A DNA stretch of 64,000 nt from Lachnospiraceae bacterium (GCA_022483465.1 JAKVNF010000001.1:1240001-1304000); one strand, 5' to 3'; shown: positions 26,897 to 35,821, counted from the stretch's first letter. Notes: generated from the letters alone by a model not told the origin. Made by a program: numbers and translations.

Positions 26897-28300
26897 TCAC
26901 ATGCCCTCCATTTCCAACTTGATCAGGTTGTTCATCTCAGCGGCGTACTCCAGAGGCAGCTCCTTGCTGACCGGATCCGCAAAGCCGGAGACGATCATGG
27001 CCCTTGCCTCGGACTCCGAGATGCCGCGGGACATCAGATAGAACACCGCCTCATCGCTGATGCGGCCGATCTTTGCCTCGTGGCCCACATCCGCGTCGCC
27101 GGTGCGCACATCCATCGCCGGGATCGTGTCCGAGCGGGAGATGTCATCGAGCATCAGGGAGGCGCAGTCCACCGAGCTCTTGGCGCGCTTTGCGCTGGGC
27201 TCGATCACAATGCTGCTGCGGTAGGTGGAGATGCCGCCGTCCTTCGAGATCGACTTCGTGTTGATGTAGGAGGAGGTGTCCTCCCCGATGTGGATCATCT
27301 TGGCGCCAGTGTCCAGGTTCTGGCCGTTGCCGGCAAAGGTGATGCCGGTGAACTCGCAGTGGGAGTGATCCCCCTTGAGGATCGTGGTGGGATAGAGGTA
27401 GGAGACGTGGGAGCCGAAGGAACCGGAGACCCACTCCATTCTGCCGCCCTCCTCCACCAGGGCCCGCTTCGTGTTCAGGTTGTACATGTTCTTGGACCAG
27501 TTCTCGATCGTGGAGTACCGGAGCCGGGCGCCCTTTCTGACGTAGAGCTCCACGCAGCCCGCATGGAGGTTGGCCACGTTGTACTTCGGCGCGGAGCACC
27601 CCTCGATGAAGTGCAGATCCGCACCCTCATCGACGATGATCAGCGTGTGCTCGAACTGGCCTGCGCCCTTGGCGTTGAGGCGGAAGTAGCTCTGCAGCGG
27701 GATGTCCACCTTGACGCCCTTCGGGACGTAGACAAAGGAACCGCCGGACCAGACCGCGCCGTGGAGCGCCGCGAACTTGTGGTCCGTGGGCGGCACCAGG
27801 TGCATGAAGGTCTGCTCCACCAGGTCCGCATAGTCCCCGGTCAGAGCCGACTCCATGTCGGTGTAGACGACGCCGCTCTTGGCGACCTCGTCCCGGACGT
27901 TGTGGTACACCAGCTCCGAGTCGTACTGGGCGCCGACACCGGCGAGGGATTCCCGCTCTGCCTGGGGGATGCCCAGCTTCTCAAAGGTGTTTTTGATCTC
28001 CTCCGGGACCTCGTCCCAGTTTCCCTTCATGTTGCTCTTGGAGCGCACATAGGAGGAGATCCGGTCCATATCCAGACCGTCGATGGGCGGCCCCCAGTTG
28101 GGGACCTCCATGTTGTTGTAAATTTCCAGGCTCTTCAGGCGGAAATCGTGCATCCACTTCGGGTCATGCTTTTCCTCGGAGATCTGCTCGACGATCTCCC
28201 GGGTCAGACCCTCTTTCATTCTGAAGAAGCCCTTGGACTCGTCGTCTTTGAAGTCATACAGACTCCGGTCGACTTCCTGAATGTTCTGCTTTTCTGACAT
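26897..28300 (-). CDS. sufB: SufB subunit of the SufBCD scaffold
   Basis: A 467-residue SufB. It shows the strongly conserved stretches YPTTILKGDHSHCEFTGIT, GKRAKSSVD-like AKRAKSSVDC, and MDVRTGDADVGHEAKIGRIS. In the SUF pathway it is the scaffold on which the cluster forms, using electrons and sulfur from SufS/SufU. It follows sufC by 32 bp and directly precedes sufD. Confidence 0.96.
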   Translation of the reverse strand: MSEKQNIQEVDRSLYDFKDDESKGFFRMKEGLTREIVEQISEEKHDPKWMHDFRLKSLEIYNNMEVPNWGPPIDGLDMDRISSYVRSKSNMKGNWDEVPEEIKNTFEKLGIPQAERESLAGVGAQYDSELVYHNVRDEVAKSGVVYTDMESALTGDYADLVEQTFMHLVPPTDHKFAALHGAVWSGGSFVYVPKGVKVDIPLQSYFRLNAKGAGQFEHTLIIVDEGADLHFIEGCSAPKYNVANLHAGCVELYVRKGARLRYSTIENWSKNMYNLNTKRALVEEGGRMEWVSGSFGSHVSYLYPTTILKGDHSHCEFTGITFAGNGQNLDTGAKMIHIGEDTSSYINTKSISKDGGISTYRSSIVIEPSAKRAKSSVDCASLMLDDISRSDTIPAMDVRTGDADVGHEAKIGRISDEAVFYLMSRGISESEARAMIVSGFADPVSKELPLEYAAEMNNLIKLEMEGM

Positions 28301-28332
28301 AGGTTTCTTCCAGGTCCTTTCTCAATGGCGCC

Positions 28333-29097
28333 TCACGCCTTCCCGCCGTCCTCTTTGCCGAGGTACTTCTCGAAGCCGTTGGCGTTGATCTCCTCCACCA
28401 GCTCCGGTCCGCCGGTCTTCACCAGGTTTCCCTTGACCAGGATGTGGGTGTAATCGACCTTCAGGGACTCCAGGATCTTCGTGCTGTGGGTGATGACCAG
28501 CAGGGCGCCGTCGCGCTTCTTCTGGTACTCCTCAATGCCGCGGGAGACGGTGCGGACCGCATCCACGTCCAGGCCGGAGTCGGTCTCGTCCAGGATCGCG
28601 AACTTCGGGCGCAGCATCAGAAGCTGCAGGATCTCCGCCTTCTTCTTCTCGCCGCCGGAAAAGCCCACGTTCAGATCCCGGTCCGCATAGGAGGGATCCA
28701 TCTGCAGCAGCGCCATGGTCTCCTCCAGCTCCTTCTTGAACTGGAAGATCTTGAGGGGCTTGCCGGTCTTCTGCCGGATTGCGTTGCGCAGAAAGCTCTC
28801 CAGGGAAAGTCCCGGCACCTCCAGCGGGTTCTGGAAGGACAGGAACATGCCCATCCTTGCCCGCTTGTCGGTGGAGAGCTTTGTGACGTCCTCTCCGTCA
28901 AACCAGATCGACCCGCCGGTCACCTTGTATGCCGGATTTCCCATCAGGGTGTAGCCCAGGGTGGACTTGCCGGCGCCGTTGGGTCCCATCAGCACGTGGG
29001 TCTCCCCGGCATTGACTTCCAGATTGATATGATGCAGCAGCTCTCCTTCCTCGATCGCCGCGCTCAGGTCCTGTACCTTCAGTAACGGTTCTGCCAT
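28333..29097 (-). CDS. sufC: SufC ATPase of the SufBCD complex
   Basis: A soluble 254-residue ABC-type ATPase. Walker A is MGPNGAGKSTLGYTLMG, the signature is VGFSGGEKKKAEILQ, and Walker B is KFAILDETDSGLDVDAV; the ETDSGLD wording is diagnostic for SufC. It powers the conformational change in SufBD. First structural gene after the Rrf2 regulator (43-bp gap). Confidence 0.96.
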   Translation of the reverse strand: MAEPLLKVQDLSAAIEEGELLHHINLEVNAGETHVLMGPNGAGKSTLGYTLMGNPAYKVTGGSIWFDGEDVTKLSTDKRARMGMFLSFQNPLEVPGLSLESFLRNAIRQKTGKPLKIFQFKKELEETMALLQMDPSYADRDLNVGFSGGEKKKAEILQLLMLRPKFAILDETDSGLDVDAVRTVSRGIEEYQKKRDGALLVITHSTKILESLKVDYTHILVKGNLVKTGGPELVEEINANGFEKYLGKEDGGKA

Positions 29098-29140
29098 AGT
29101 TTCCTCCCGGCCGCCTCGCGGCCCCGAATCTTTTCTCTTC

Positions 29141-29578
29141 TCAGATCACAAAGTCATTTCCCGCCATGGCGACGGTCTGATCCTTCAGGTTCTGCAGTGT
29201 CACGCTGTCCACGTAGGCATCGATTGCGGATGCCAGTCCCTCCCAGAAGGAGAGGGTGGGACAAAACGGAGCCCGGGGACACTGGTTCGGATCATCCTCG
29301 AGGCAGGCGACCGGGGCCAGCGCCCCCTCCATCACCCGCAGGATGTCCCCGGCGGTGTACTCCGACGGATCCTTCGCAAGGCGGTATCCCCCGTTGTTGC
29401 CCCGCTGGGAGCGGACATAGCCCGCCCGGGTCAGCACCGTCATGATCTGCTCCAGATATTTGACCGTGATGCCCTGCCGTGCCGACACATCCTTCAGGGA
29501 GATGAACTCCCCGGTGTCGTGCAGTGCCAGATCCAGCATCACACGCAGCGCGTAGCGCCCCTTTGTTGAAATTTTCAC
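29141..29578 (-). CDS. Rrf2-family (IscR-like) regulator of the suf operon
   Basis: The product of 145 residues begins VKISTKGRYALRVMLDLAL, the family start. I chose GTG 29578 after AAGAGGAAAAC because the 21 upstream residues of the longer frame are not family-like. The helix-turn-helix is followed by three cysteines in ACLEDDPNQCPRAPFCPT (C-x7-C-x5-C), matching the [2Fe-2S] ligands of IscR-type proteins. As the first gene of the suf operon it very likely adjusts cluster synthesis to cluster demand. Confidence 0.9.
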   Translation of the reverse strand: MKISTKGRYALRVMLDLALHDTGEFISLKDVSARQGITVKYLEQIMTVLTRAGYVRSQRGNNGGYRLAKDPSEYTAGDILRVMEGALAPVACLEDDPNQCPRAPFCPTLSFWEGLASAIDAYVDSVTLQNLKDQTVAMAGNDFVI

Positions 29579-29612
29579 GTTTTCCTCTTTTCTTCGCACA
29601 CAGGCACGGAAT

Positions 29613-29641
29613 ACCTTAACACGTTCCGATAGCGCTTGCAA
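29613..29641 (-). promoter_or_regulatory. Promoter of the suf operon
   Basis: On the minus strand TTGCAA and TAAGGT are 17 bp apart, about 35 bp before the Rrf2 gene. The weak -10 box would suit regulation by the encoded repressor. Confidence 0.55.
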
Positions 29642-29681
29642 ACCCGGAGTCCCCGAAAATGCCCCATTTTGGCGCCTTTTC

Positions 29682-29711
29682 TTGTGCGCCTGCCCCGGTC
29701 TGCGGTACTAT
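29682..29711 (+). promoter_or_regulatory. Possible promoter of tadA
   Basis: TTGTGC and TACTAT lie 18 bp apart, leaving a 140-nt leader before tadA. I see no conserved RNA element in that leader. Confidence 0.4.
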
Positions 29712-29855
29712 AGTAAAGGTTTGTCCCTGCCCCGTACAGTAACATCCGTTACGGAGAGGTGACAAATCCCACAAAACTACCTATTCCTATCGGAGCATTG
29801 TCCATTGCCATCAGGTTTAGTATACCGGCAGGGGGCATAAAATCAAGGAGACACG

Positions 29856-30353
29856 ATGGCAAAAGTGCCGGTATCACCAGATGAAAAGTACATGCGGGAA
29901 GCCCTGCGCCAGGCGAAAAAGGCCATGGCCCTGGGGGAGGTGCCGATCGGCGCCGTCATCGTCTACCAGGGCCGGATCATCGGCCGGGGCTACAACCGCC
30001 GGAACACCGACCACACGACCCTCTCCCACGCAGAGATCACGGCGATCCGGCGGGCGGGAAAGGTCATCGGGGACTGGCGCCTCGACGGCTGCACCCTCTA
30101 CTGCACCCTGGAGCCCTGCCCCATGTGCGCCGGGGCGATCGAACAGGCGCGGATCGATCGGGTGGTCATCGGGGCCCGCTCCGACAAGTCCGGCTGCTGC
30201 GGGACCCTGCTCAACATCGTGGACAACGAGAAGCTGATGCACCAGAGCGAGGTCACCTGGGACGTCCTCGCCCCGGAGTGCCAGGCCCTGATCCGGCAGT
30301 TCTTCAAGGACCTGCGCCTTCGGCTCAAGACGCCCAAGGACACCACCAGCTGA
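29856..30353 (+). CDS. tadA: tRNA adenosine(34) deaminase
   Basis: A 165-residue TadA, which converts A34 to inosine in tRNA-Arg(ACG). The zinc site and proton shuttle are HAEI (LSHAEITAI) and PCPMCAGAIEQA. AAGGAG precedes the start. Its position beside the SRP RNA gene repeats the tadA-scr order of B. subtilis. The IS66-family element inserted exactly at the stop codon: the target duplication CCAGCTGA includes the TGA, so the protein is unchanged. Confidence 0.95.
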   Translation: MAKVPVSPDEKYMREALRQAKKAMALGEVPIGAVIVYQGRIIGRGYNRRNTDHTTLSHAEITAIRRAGKVIGDWRLDGCTLYCTLEPCPMCAGAIEQARIDRVVIGARSDKSGCCGTLLNIVDNEKLMHQSEVTWDVLAPECQALIRQFFKDLRLRLKTPKDTTS

Positions 30354-30514
30354 GTTACTATTCACAGGGGTGAAACCCAAATCTGAATAACATCATTACC
30401 ATTGACACAGAGCGGAGAATGCCTGATTTTACGGCGTTCTCCGCTCTATTTTGTATTGTGTGAAAACTCAAGACTGAAGTAGGTATATTCGTAATATAAT
30501 ATATACATTTTCTC

Positions 30515-30543
30515 TTGACATTGCACCATATAAGTTATATACT
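30515..30543 (+). promoter_or_regulatory. Promoter of the IS66-family element
   Basis: TTGACA and TATACT are 17 bp apart, followed by AAGGAGG and the ATG at 30571 of the first gene of the element. Confidence 0.85.
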
Positions 30544-30570
30544 AAGGTATACCTACTAAGGAGGTGCGCA

Positions 30571-31255
30571 ATGTCAAGTATCGTTTAGGCGTTAGTTAAG
30601 AAACGGGTTGATAAGCGATCGCCTAGCATGAGACCACTAATACCTCACTTTGAGCTCGAGCTGGGTACACTCCTATCCGTGCTGTGTTGCATCATGTAAC
30701 AAAGCATCACCTAGATTGCCTAAACACATACACTCACTTGCCGAGTATGTGACTATAAATAACAAGATAGGCATTATGCGGAGAAGAAAAGAGCTCCAAA
30801 TGGGGATTCTATATCTTCATCGGACATTATCGCGTCGAGAGTTCACCATGGAGGTTGTGGTATGGAACCCATCAACCCGGTTCTTTACTAACGCCATCGT
30901 TTATCTCACAAACAAGACGACCGGCATAAAATACGCGTATGAATCTGAATCGTTCAGAGATCCGGTCACGCACAAGCCGAAGAACAAACGAAAACTCATT
31001 GGAAAAGTGGATGCCAATGGGAACATCATCCCGACGGAGCCTCATGGCCCACGGCGGAGGAAGACAACACAGACTTGCACATCAGAGACAGCAAAACCGC
31101 CTGTGGATGAAGCGTCAGAACTGCGTCAGGAGATCATTCAACTAAGGCTCCAGATCAAGGATTTGACGGATCAAAACAAACAGCAGGAAAGACAGCTCGA
31201 ACGACTGAAAGCACTGATTGCTTCTATGTCGGAAGTCTTTACCATGAGGGAATAA
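30571..31255 (+). pseudogene. Upstream accessory gene of the IS66-family element, interrupted by MITE copy 2
   Basis: Without the MITE and one ATCGTTTA copy, ATG 30571 (after AAGGAGG) gives a protein of about 123 residues starting MSSIVYLTNKTTGIKYAYES and ending in a coiled coil (LRLQIKDLTDQNKQQERQLE). Now translation from the native start stops after five codons at the MITE border. Downstream, the frame is continuous with an open frame inside the MITE from about 30650, so a hybrid product of up to 201 residues is possible. Proteins in this place in IS66-type elements are accessory; the exact role is unknown. Confidence 0.8.
30588..30895. mobile_element. 308-bp MITE with IS1595-type ends, copy 2
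   Basis: It reads as the same 308 bp as the copy at 10617-10924, with GGCGTTAGT ends and the target duplication ATCGTTTA at 30580-30587 and 30896-30903. It sits in the fifth codon of the IS66 accessory gene. Identity between copies points to recent movement. Confidence 0.93.
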
Positions 31256-31273
31256 CAGCCGACGGACACGGAG

Positions 31274-33103
31274 ATGGCAGCGATGTATTCATTCAACGGA
31301 ACACTCACGCGTAACAGCGAAATCGCAAAACTGAAACAGACCATTGCGATGTATGAGTCCGAAGACCCGCACGCTGCCTTCCGGGCTGACTGCAACCGAA
31401 AGGTCAAACTCGCAAACAGCCGACAGGAAAAAGCCGAGACCAACTGGCGGAAAGCACTGGAAACAGCAAAGAATCTGCAGAGCAGGTTAAGTCAGTCATT
31501 ACGGGAAAACCGCAAGCTCTCAGAGCAGTTGAGAACAATCGGGATGAAGCGGGAATCCGCGGAAAGAAAGGCCGCAAACCTGCAGGAACTTCTGAGCAGA
31601 CGAGGTCAGAAAATTGAAGAGCTTCAGGCGCACAACAATGAACTGAAAAAGGTCATTGCGGACAAGGACAGACAGCTGAGAGAAAAGCAGGACACAATCG
31701 ATGAGCTGCGGGCTATGGTCAGGCATCTCGAGGACAAAATCAATCGGGATGGAACGGACAGCGGAACGCCGACATCACAGACGCCCAGGAACAAGAAAAA
31801 AGTAATTCCCAACCTGCGCCCGACAACAGGGAATCACAAAGGAGGACAGCCGGGGCACGCAAAATCAGAGATGCCGGCTTTTGATCCAGAACAGGCTACC
31901 GATACCACAACACATGAGCTGAAAGAAGATGAGAAAAAGTGCAGCGTATGTGGCGGAGATCTCATAGATACCGGAAGGTATGAGGAACATCAGGAGGTCG
32001 ATTTCAAAATCGTCCGGACTTACCACCGGCATCTGTACAAGATCTACCAGTGTGCGAACTGCGGTACTCAGGTCAAGGTTCCAGTGGATGCAAGGCACAC
32101 CGCAAAAAATCAGTACGGCAGCAATACCCGGGATCTGATTCTGTCCCTTGCTGTCTCCGAGAATGTACCGATCAACAAGATCCGCCAGTTTCTCTGCGGC
32201 CTTTTCGACGGCAGGTTTGTACCATGCGAGGGATATATCGCCAAGCAGATCAAAAGGGCGGCAAAGGATCTTCAGAATTTCAAAGAAGATCTTCGGAATG
32301 AGATGCTGAAGAAGGACCTGCTTTACTGGGATGATACGGTGATTTTTGTGAATACCAAGCGCGCATGCCTTCGCTTTTATGGTGATGACAGGATCGCTTA
32401 TTACACGGCTCACGAGAAGAAGAATCTTGACGGTGTAAGGGAGGATGGCATCCTGTCAGAACTGAACGAAAGCCAAAAGGTAATGCATGATCACTACACC
32501 GGCAACTACAACAGGGAGTTCCGATTCCGAAACGTTGAATGCAATCAGCATCTGGAGCGTGACGCACAGCGGAATACGAATGATACCGGGCATACCTGGT
32601 CTGCAGATCTGAAAGATCTGATCGGGAAGACCATTCATGATCGGAACAAAGCGAAGAGAGAGGGAAGCACATCATTTCCGCCGGAGAGAATCAGGCAGTT
32701 CAATGCCTCATTGGATCAATGCCTGGCAAAGGGAGACAAGGAACACGCAGAACTGTACAAAAAGGTCAGGAATATGAAGGGAGCGGACTATGGATATGCG
32801 TTTGAGGGAGCACTGCTCAATCGTCTCCGCAAGTATCGCAGGAACTATTTCCATTGGATTGAGGACTTCAGCATACCCACAACGAACTCGTTATCCGAGA
32901 GATCTCTCAGAGGCGTAAAGAGCAAGATGAAGGTATCCGGTCAGTTTGAAAGCGTTGAGTATGCGCAGTACTACGCAACACTGCGGAGCTACGTGGAGAC
33001 ATGCAGGAGGAATGGATGGAACGAGATGAATGCATTGAAACGGCTGACGGATGGGAATCCGGTAACGGTAAAGGAACTGTTCCACGGGACCGAGTCAGGG
33101 TGA
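31274..33103 (+). CDS. IS66-family transposase
   Basis: A transposase of 609 residues (600 if started at ATG 31283, which is better spaced from GGAG). The N-terminal 150 residues form a coiled coil. A zinc ribbon follows (CSVCGGDL and YQCANCGTQV), then the IS66 DDE domain with the first Asp in LLYWDDTVIF and the terminal Glu in TTNSLSERSLRG. The C-terminal region matches the IS66 end (FESVEYAQYYATLRSYVETC). The frame is intact, so the element might still move if the accessory gene is dispensable. Confidence 0.9.
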   Translation: MAAMYSFNGTLTRNSEIAKLKQTIAMYESEDPHAAFRADCNRKVKLANSRQEKAETNWRKALETAKNLQSRLSQSLRENRKLSEQLRTIGMKRESAERKAANLQELLSRRGQKIEELQAHNNELKKVIADKDRQLREKQDTIDELRAMVRHLEDKINRDGTDSGTPTSQTPRNKKKVIPNLRPTTGNHKGGQPGHAKSEMPAFDPEQATDTTTHELKEDEKKCSVCGGDLIDTGRYEEHQEVDFKIVRTYHRHLYKIYQCANCGTQVKVPVDARHTAKNQYGSNTRDLILSLAVSENVPINKIRQFLCGLFDGRFVPCEGYIAKQIKRAAKDLQNFKEDLRNEMLKKDLLYWDDTVIFVNTKRACLRFYGDDRIAYYTAHEKKNLDGVREDGILSELNESQKVMHDHYTGNYNREFRFRNVECNQHLERDAQRNTNDTGHTWSADLKDLIGKTIHDRNKAKREGSTSFPPERIRQFNASLDQCLAKGDKEHAELYKKVRNMKGADYGYAFEGALLNRLRKYRRNYFHWIEDFSIPTTNSLSERSLRGVKSKMKVSGQFESVEYAQYYATLRSYVETCRRNGWNEMNALKRLTDGNPVTVKELFHGTESG

Positions 33104-33283
33104 GATAAAATAGACGCAGAAAGTGCAGGCGCGCTGGCCGAAAGGCCGCGCACCTCTCATGATCATCTTGATAAGAGCTGGGGGATTGTTGCAATCTCCC
33201 GGCATGGAGGTCGTGACTTTGCAGCACGAGGCACTTTACCCCGTGAATAGTAACCCAGCTGAGAGATGCTTCCGATTTTGGAT

Positions 33284-33312
33284 TTGACAGACCTGCCTGC
33301 GGCAAGTATACT
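33284..33312 (+). promoter_or_regulatory. Promoter of the SRP RNA gene
   Basis: TTGACA and TATACT are 17 bp apart. The IS66 element ends 29 bp upstream (or 21 bp past its duplication), so this promoter survived the insertion. Confidence 0.88.
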
Positions 33313-33318
33313 GTCATT

Positions 33319-33487
33319 TACTGCAATGCGTGTGGCAGGGCCCGCAGAGCGTCGTTCAGGTCCTGCGCAATGAATCCTGCGAACCGTGTCAGATCGGGAA
33401 CGAAGCAGCACTAAGCAGACCCTTTCATGTGCCGCAGGGACTCCTGGCGGCTCTCCTCTGCGGGCTCTGCCATGCGCACAACAGACA
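33319..33487 (+). ncRNA. ffs: Signal recognition particle RNA, small bacterial type
   Basis: The conserved tip reads GTGTCAGATCGGGAACGAAG followed by CAGCAC, matching the 4.5S core (GGTCAGGTCCGGAAGGAAGCAGCC) with a GGAA loop. The closing helix pairs GGCAGGGCCCGCAGAG (33334-33349) with CTCTGCGGGCTCTGCC (33456-33471). It lies after tadA as in B. subtilis, with a strong promoter before and a terminator after. I see no Alu domain like that of the long B. subtilis RNA. The exact ends are estimated. It binds Ffh for membrane protein targeting. Confidence 0.88.
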
Positions 33488-33488
33488 G

Positions 33489-33511
33489 CCGGGCATCTGC
33501 CCGGTTTTTTT
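33489..33511 (+). terminator. Terminator of the SRP RNA gene
   Basis: CCGGGCA-TC-TGCCCGG followed by seven T. The next gene starts 19 bp later with its own GGAGG. Confidence 0.92.
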
Positions 33512-33529
33512 CTGTCCTTTGGAGGTGTC

Positions 33530-34492
33530 ATGTCACAGACAAACATCCTGGATCTTGCCAACTGCACCCTCTGTCCCCGGGAATGCGGCGTCAACCGGCT
33601 CGCGGGGCAGCTGGGCTTTTGTCAGACCCCCGGTGCGCTTCTTGCCGCCAGGGCGGCGCTTCTTTGGTACGAGGAGCCCTGCCTGGTCGGAAGGACCGGC
33701 TCCGGTGCGGTCTTCTTCTCCGGCTGCAGCCTTGGCTGCACCTTCTGCCAGAACTACGACCTCTCCCGGGGCGCCAGGGGAACCGCCTCGAAGGCCGAGG
33801 AGATCACCCCGGAGCACCTCTGCCGGATCTTCTTCTCGCTCAAGGAGCAGGGCGCTGCCAACATCAACCTGGTCACCGCCTCCCATCTGCTCCCGCTGGT
33901 GATCCCCGCCCTTCGCCTTGCAAGGTCCCAGGGCCTTGGAATCCCCATCGTCTACAACACTTCTTCCTATGAGAAAGTGGAGGCCATCCGGGCGCTGGAG
34001 GGGCTGGTGGACATCTACCTGCCCGATTTGAAGTTTTATGACCCGGCCCTCTCCGCCCGCTACTGCCGCGCAAAGGATTACTTCGACCGCGCGTTTGCGG
34101 TCATCCGGGAGATGGTGCGCCAGTGCCCGGAGCCCGTCTTCTCCGACGGCAGCCACAGCCTGGACGAGGCGGATGATGCCAACGACCCGCTCCTTTGTTC
34201 CGGCGTCATCGTGCGGCACCTTTGCATGCCGGGCTGCACGAAGGACAGCAAAGAGATCCTCTCCCGGCTCCACGAGGCCTTCGGGAATCAGATCTTCATC
34301 AGCATCATGAATCAGTACACGCCGATGCCCCAGTGCAAGGACGATCCCCTGCTCTCCCGCCCCCTCACCAAAGAGGAATATGACGAGGTCACCGACTACG
34401 CCATCCAAATCGGGATCGAGAACGGCTTTTTGCAGGAGGGCGGCACGGTCTCCAAGAGCTTCATCCCCGCCTTCGACGGCACCGGAATCTGA
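33530..34492 (+). CDS. PflA-like radical SAM protein
   Basis: A 320-residue radical SAM protein; the start is ATG 33530 after GGAGG (an in-frame opening to 33386 only crosses the SRP RNA). The cluster motif is SGCSLGCTFCQN (CxxxCxxC). N-terminal cysteines TLCPRECGVN come before it, as in the group annotated as pyruvate formate-lyase activating enzyme-like (PflX/AmmeMemoRadiSam-like). LPDLKFYD and MNQYTPMPQ are other conserved stretches. No glycyl radical enzyme is next to it, so the substrate is open. Confidence 0.85.
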   Translation: MSQTNILDLANCTLCPRECGVNRLAGQLGFCQTPGALLAARAALLWYEEPCLVGRTGSGAVFFSGCSLGCTFCQNYDLSRGARGTASKAEEITPEHLCRIFFSLKEQGAANINLVTASHLLPLVIPALRLARSQGLGIPIVYNTSSYEKVEAIRALEGLVDIYLPDLKFYDPALSARYCRAKDYFDRAFAVIREMVRQCPEPVFSDGSHSLDEADDANDPLLCSGVIVRHLCMPGCTKDSKEILSRLHEAFGNQIFISIMNQYTPMPQCKDDPLLSRPLTKEEYDEVTDYAIQIGIENGFLQEGGTVSKSFIPAFDGTGI

Positions 34493-34526
34493 AAAGCGCG
34501 CAGGTTTTTGAGCCTGCGCGCTTTTT
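34492..34526. terminator. Bidirectional terminator
   Basis: GCGCGCAGG / CCTGCGCGC with T's after it on the plus strand and A's before it, between convergent genes. Confidence 0.88.
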
Positions 34527-34549
34527 CGTTTCCATTCTGAAAATCGGAA

Positions 34550-35638
34550 TCAATAGTCCTTGGCATCCAGGTACTTTAAGTAGTCCATGACCATCAGGGC
34601 GATCTTGAAGGTCAGGGCGTCCTCGAAGACGCGGATGTCGAGTCCCGTCGCCTTCTGCAGCTTCTCGATCCGGTACACCAGGGTGTTCCGGTGGATGAAC
34701 AGCTTCCGGGAGGTCTCCGAGACATTCAGGTTGTTGTCAAAGAAGGTGTTGATCGTGGAGAGGGTCTCGTTGTCGAGGGTCTCGGGCACGTTCTCACCGA
34801 AGACCTCGTTGATGAACACGTGGCAGAGGTTCGAGGGCAGCTGGTAGATCAGCCGGCCGATGCCCAGCTCGTTGTAGGAGATCACGTTCTTCTGGGCGTA
34901 GAAGATCTTGCCCACGTCCATGGCCATGCGGGCCTCCTTGTAGGACTTGGAGATGCTCCGCAGATCCTCCACGATGGTGCCGTAGGCGGCCCGCACATTC
35001 AGCATGGCCTCCGTGTTGAGCATGTCCACGCAGATCTGGGCTGCCTCCTGGACGGTCTGGTAGTCGTCCATCGCGTTGACGGACTTGATCAGGATGACGC
35101 TGTTCTCGTCCACCTCGGTCAGATAGTCCCCGTTGCCGGCGGTGAAGATGCCGCCGATGAGATCCGCGGCGACGTTGTCGCCCTCGGTCTCGATCTCGAT
35201 GAGGATGACGGCCCGGGGTGCGGTGAAGTTGACATGGAGCTTCTTCGCCCGGTTGTGGATGTCGACCAGGAGCAGGTTGTCGAGCAGGAGGTTTTGGAAG
35301 AAATTGTTGCGGTCGTACTTCTCGCGGTAGGCCTGCATCAGGTTCTGGAGCTCACTGACGGCAATCTTCGCGACCATCATCGTGTACTCGCCGTTGCCGA
35401 TGGCCGTCAGGGCAAACACCGGCTCATCGTCCTCCATGATCTTGAAGAAGTAGTGATCCTTGATGATCTGGGAGTCCACCGGCTGCCGGCAGAAGTTGAC
35501 GATCATCGACTCCTCGGGCACCTCTGCGCCGTCGGTCTTGGCAAACAGGGTTCCGTTCAGATCCTGTACACAGAATTCCACCTTGGTGATGGCGGTCAGT
35601 TCTTCAAGACAACTCTTCACAATCTGGGCTGAAATCAT
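34550..35638 (-). CDS. PucR/CdaR-type transcriptional regulator
   Basis: A regulator of 362 residues. The N-terminal part (about 1-130) looks like a sensor domain; the middle is a GGDEF-related PucR/CdaR module; the C-terminus is the PucR helix-turn-helix, NLNVSETSRKLFIHRNTLVY followed by RIEKLQKATGLD. Relatives control sugar-diacid, purine or other carbon pathways. It stands just downstream of the msmX-type gene but with a terminator between, so it is likely its own unit. The start follows AAAGGA. Confidence 0.85.
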   Translation of the reverse strand: MISAQIVKSCLEELTAITKVEFCVQDLNGTLFAKTDGAEVPEESMIVNFCRQPVDSQIIKDHYFFKIMEDDEPVFALTAIGNGEYTMMVAKIAVSELQNLMQAYREKYDRNNFFQNLLLDNLLLVDIHNRAKKLHVNFTAPRAVILIEIETEGDNVAADLIGGIFTAGNGDYLTEVDENSVILIKSVNAMDDYQTVQEAAQICVDMLNTEAMLNVRAAYGTIVEDLRSISKSYKEARMAMDVGKIFYAQKNVISYNELGIGRLIYQLPSNLCHVFINEVFGENVPETLDNETLSTINTFFDNNLNVSETSRKLFIHRNTLVYRIEKLQKATGLDIRVFEDALTFKIALMVMDYLKYLDAKDY

Positions 35639-35821
35639 GTCATGGTCCTTTCTGTCTCGCTGTACTTTTCTCCCCCGGAAAAATTACGAAATCGTTTTTA
35701 AGATTGGGCGTTCCGTGTAATCCGTCTAGTCCGACCTCTATTTTACACAAGAAATTTGGCACAAACAACAAAGGCGGCAAAAAAACTTTTTCCATTTCCG
35801 TGCGATCTGCCCCGGACCATC

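Larger units (their letters stand above)
30354..33254 (+). mobile_element. IS66-family insertion sequence carrying a MITE
   Basis: Ends GTTACTATTCACAGGGGT and inverted GTTACTATTCACGGGGTA define 2901 bp, or about 2585 bp without the MITE and its duplication. The flanks CCAGCTGA at 30346-30353 and 33255-33262 form an 8-bp target duplication, as expected for IS66. It holds a promoter, a small upstream gene (split by the MITE) and the transposase gene. The left 160 bp before the promoter contain no gene but include a hairpin (GGAGAATG..CGTTCTCC) near 30412-30444. Confidence 0.92.

Noticed and set aside
30412-30444. Terminator of tadA within the IS66 left end
   Set aside because: The hairpin belongs to the IS, not to the host gene, and the T content after it is weak, so I mention it only within the element.
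33386-33529. N-terminal extension of the PflA-like gene to 33386
   Set aside because: The extension crosses the SRP RNA gene and its terminator; ATG 33530 with GGAGG gives the family start.
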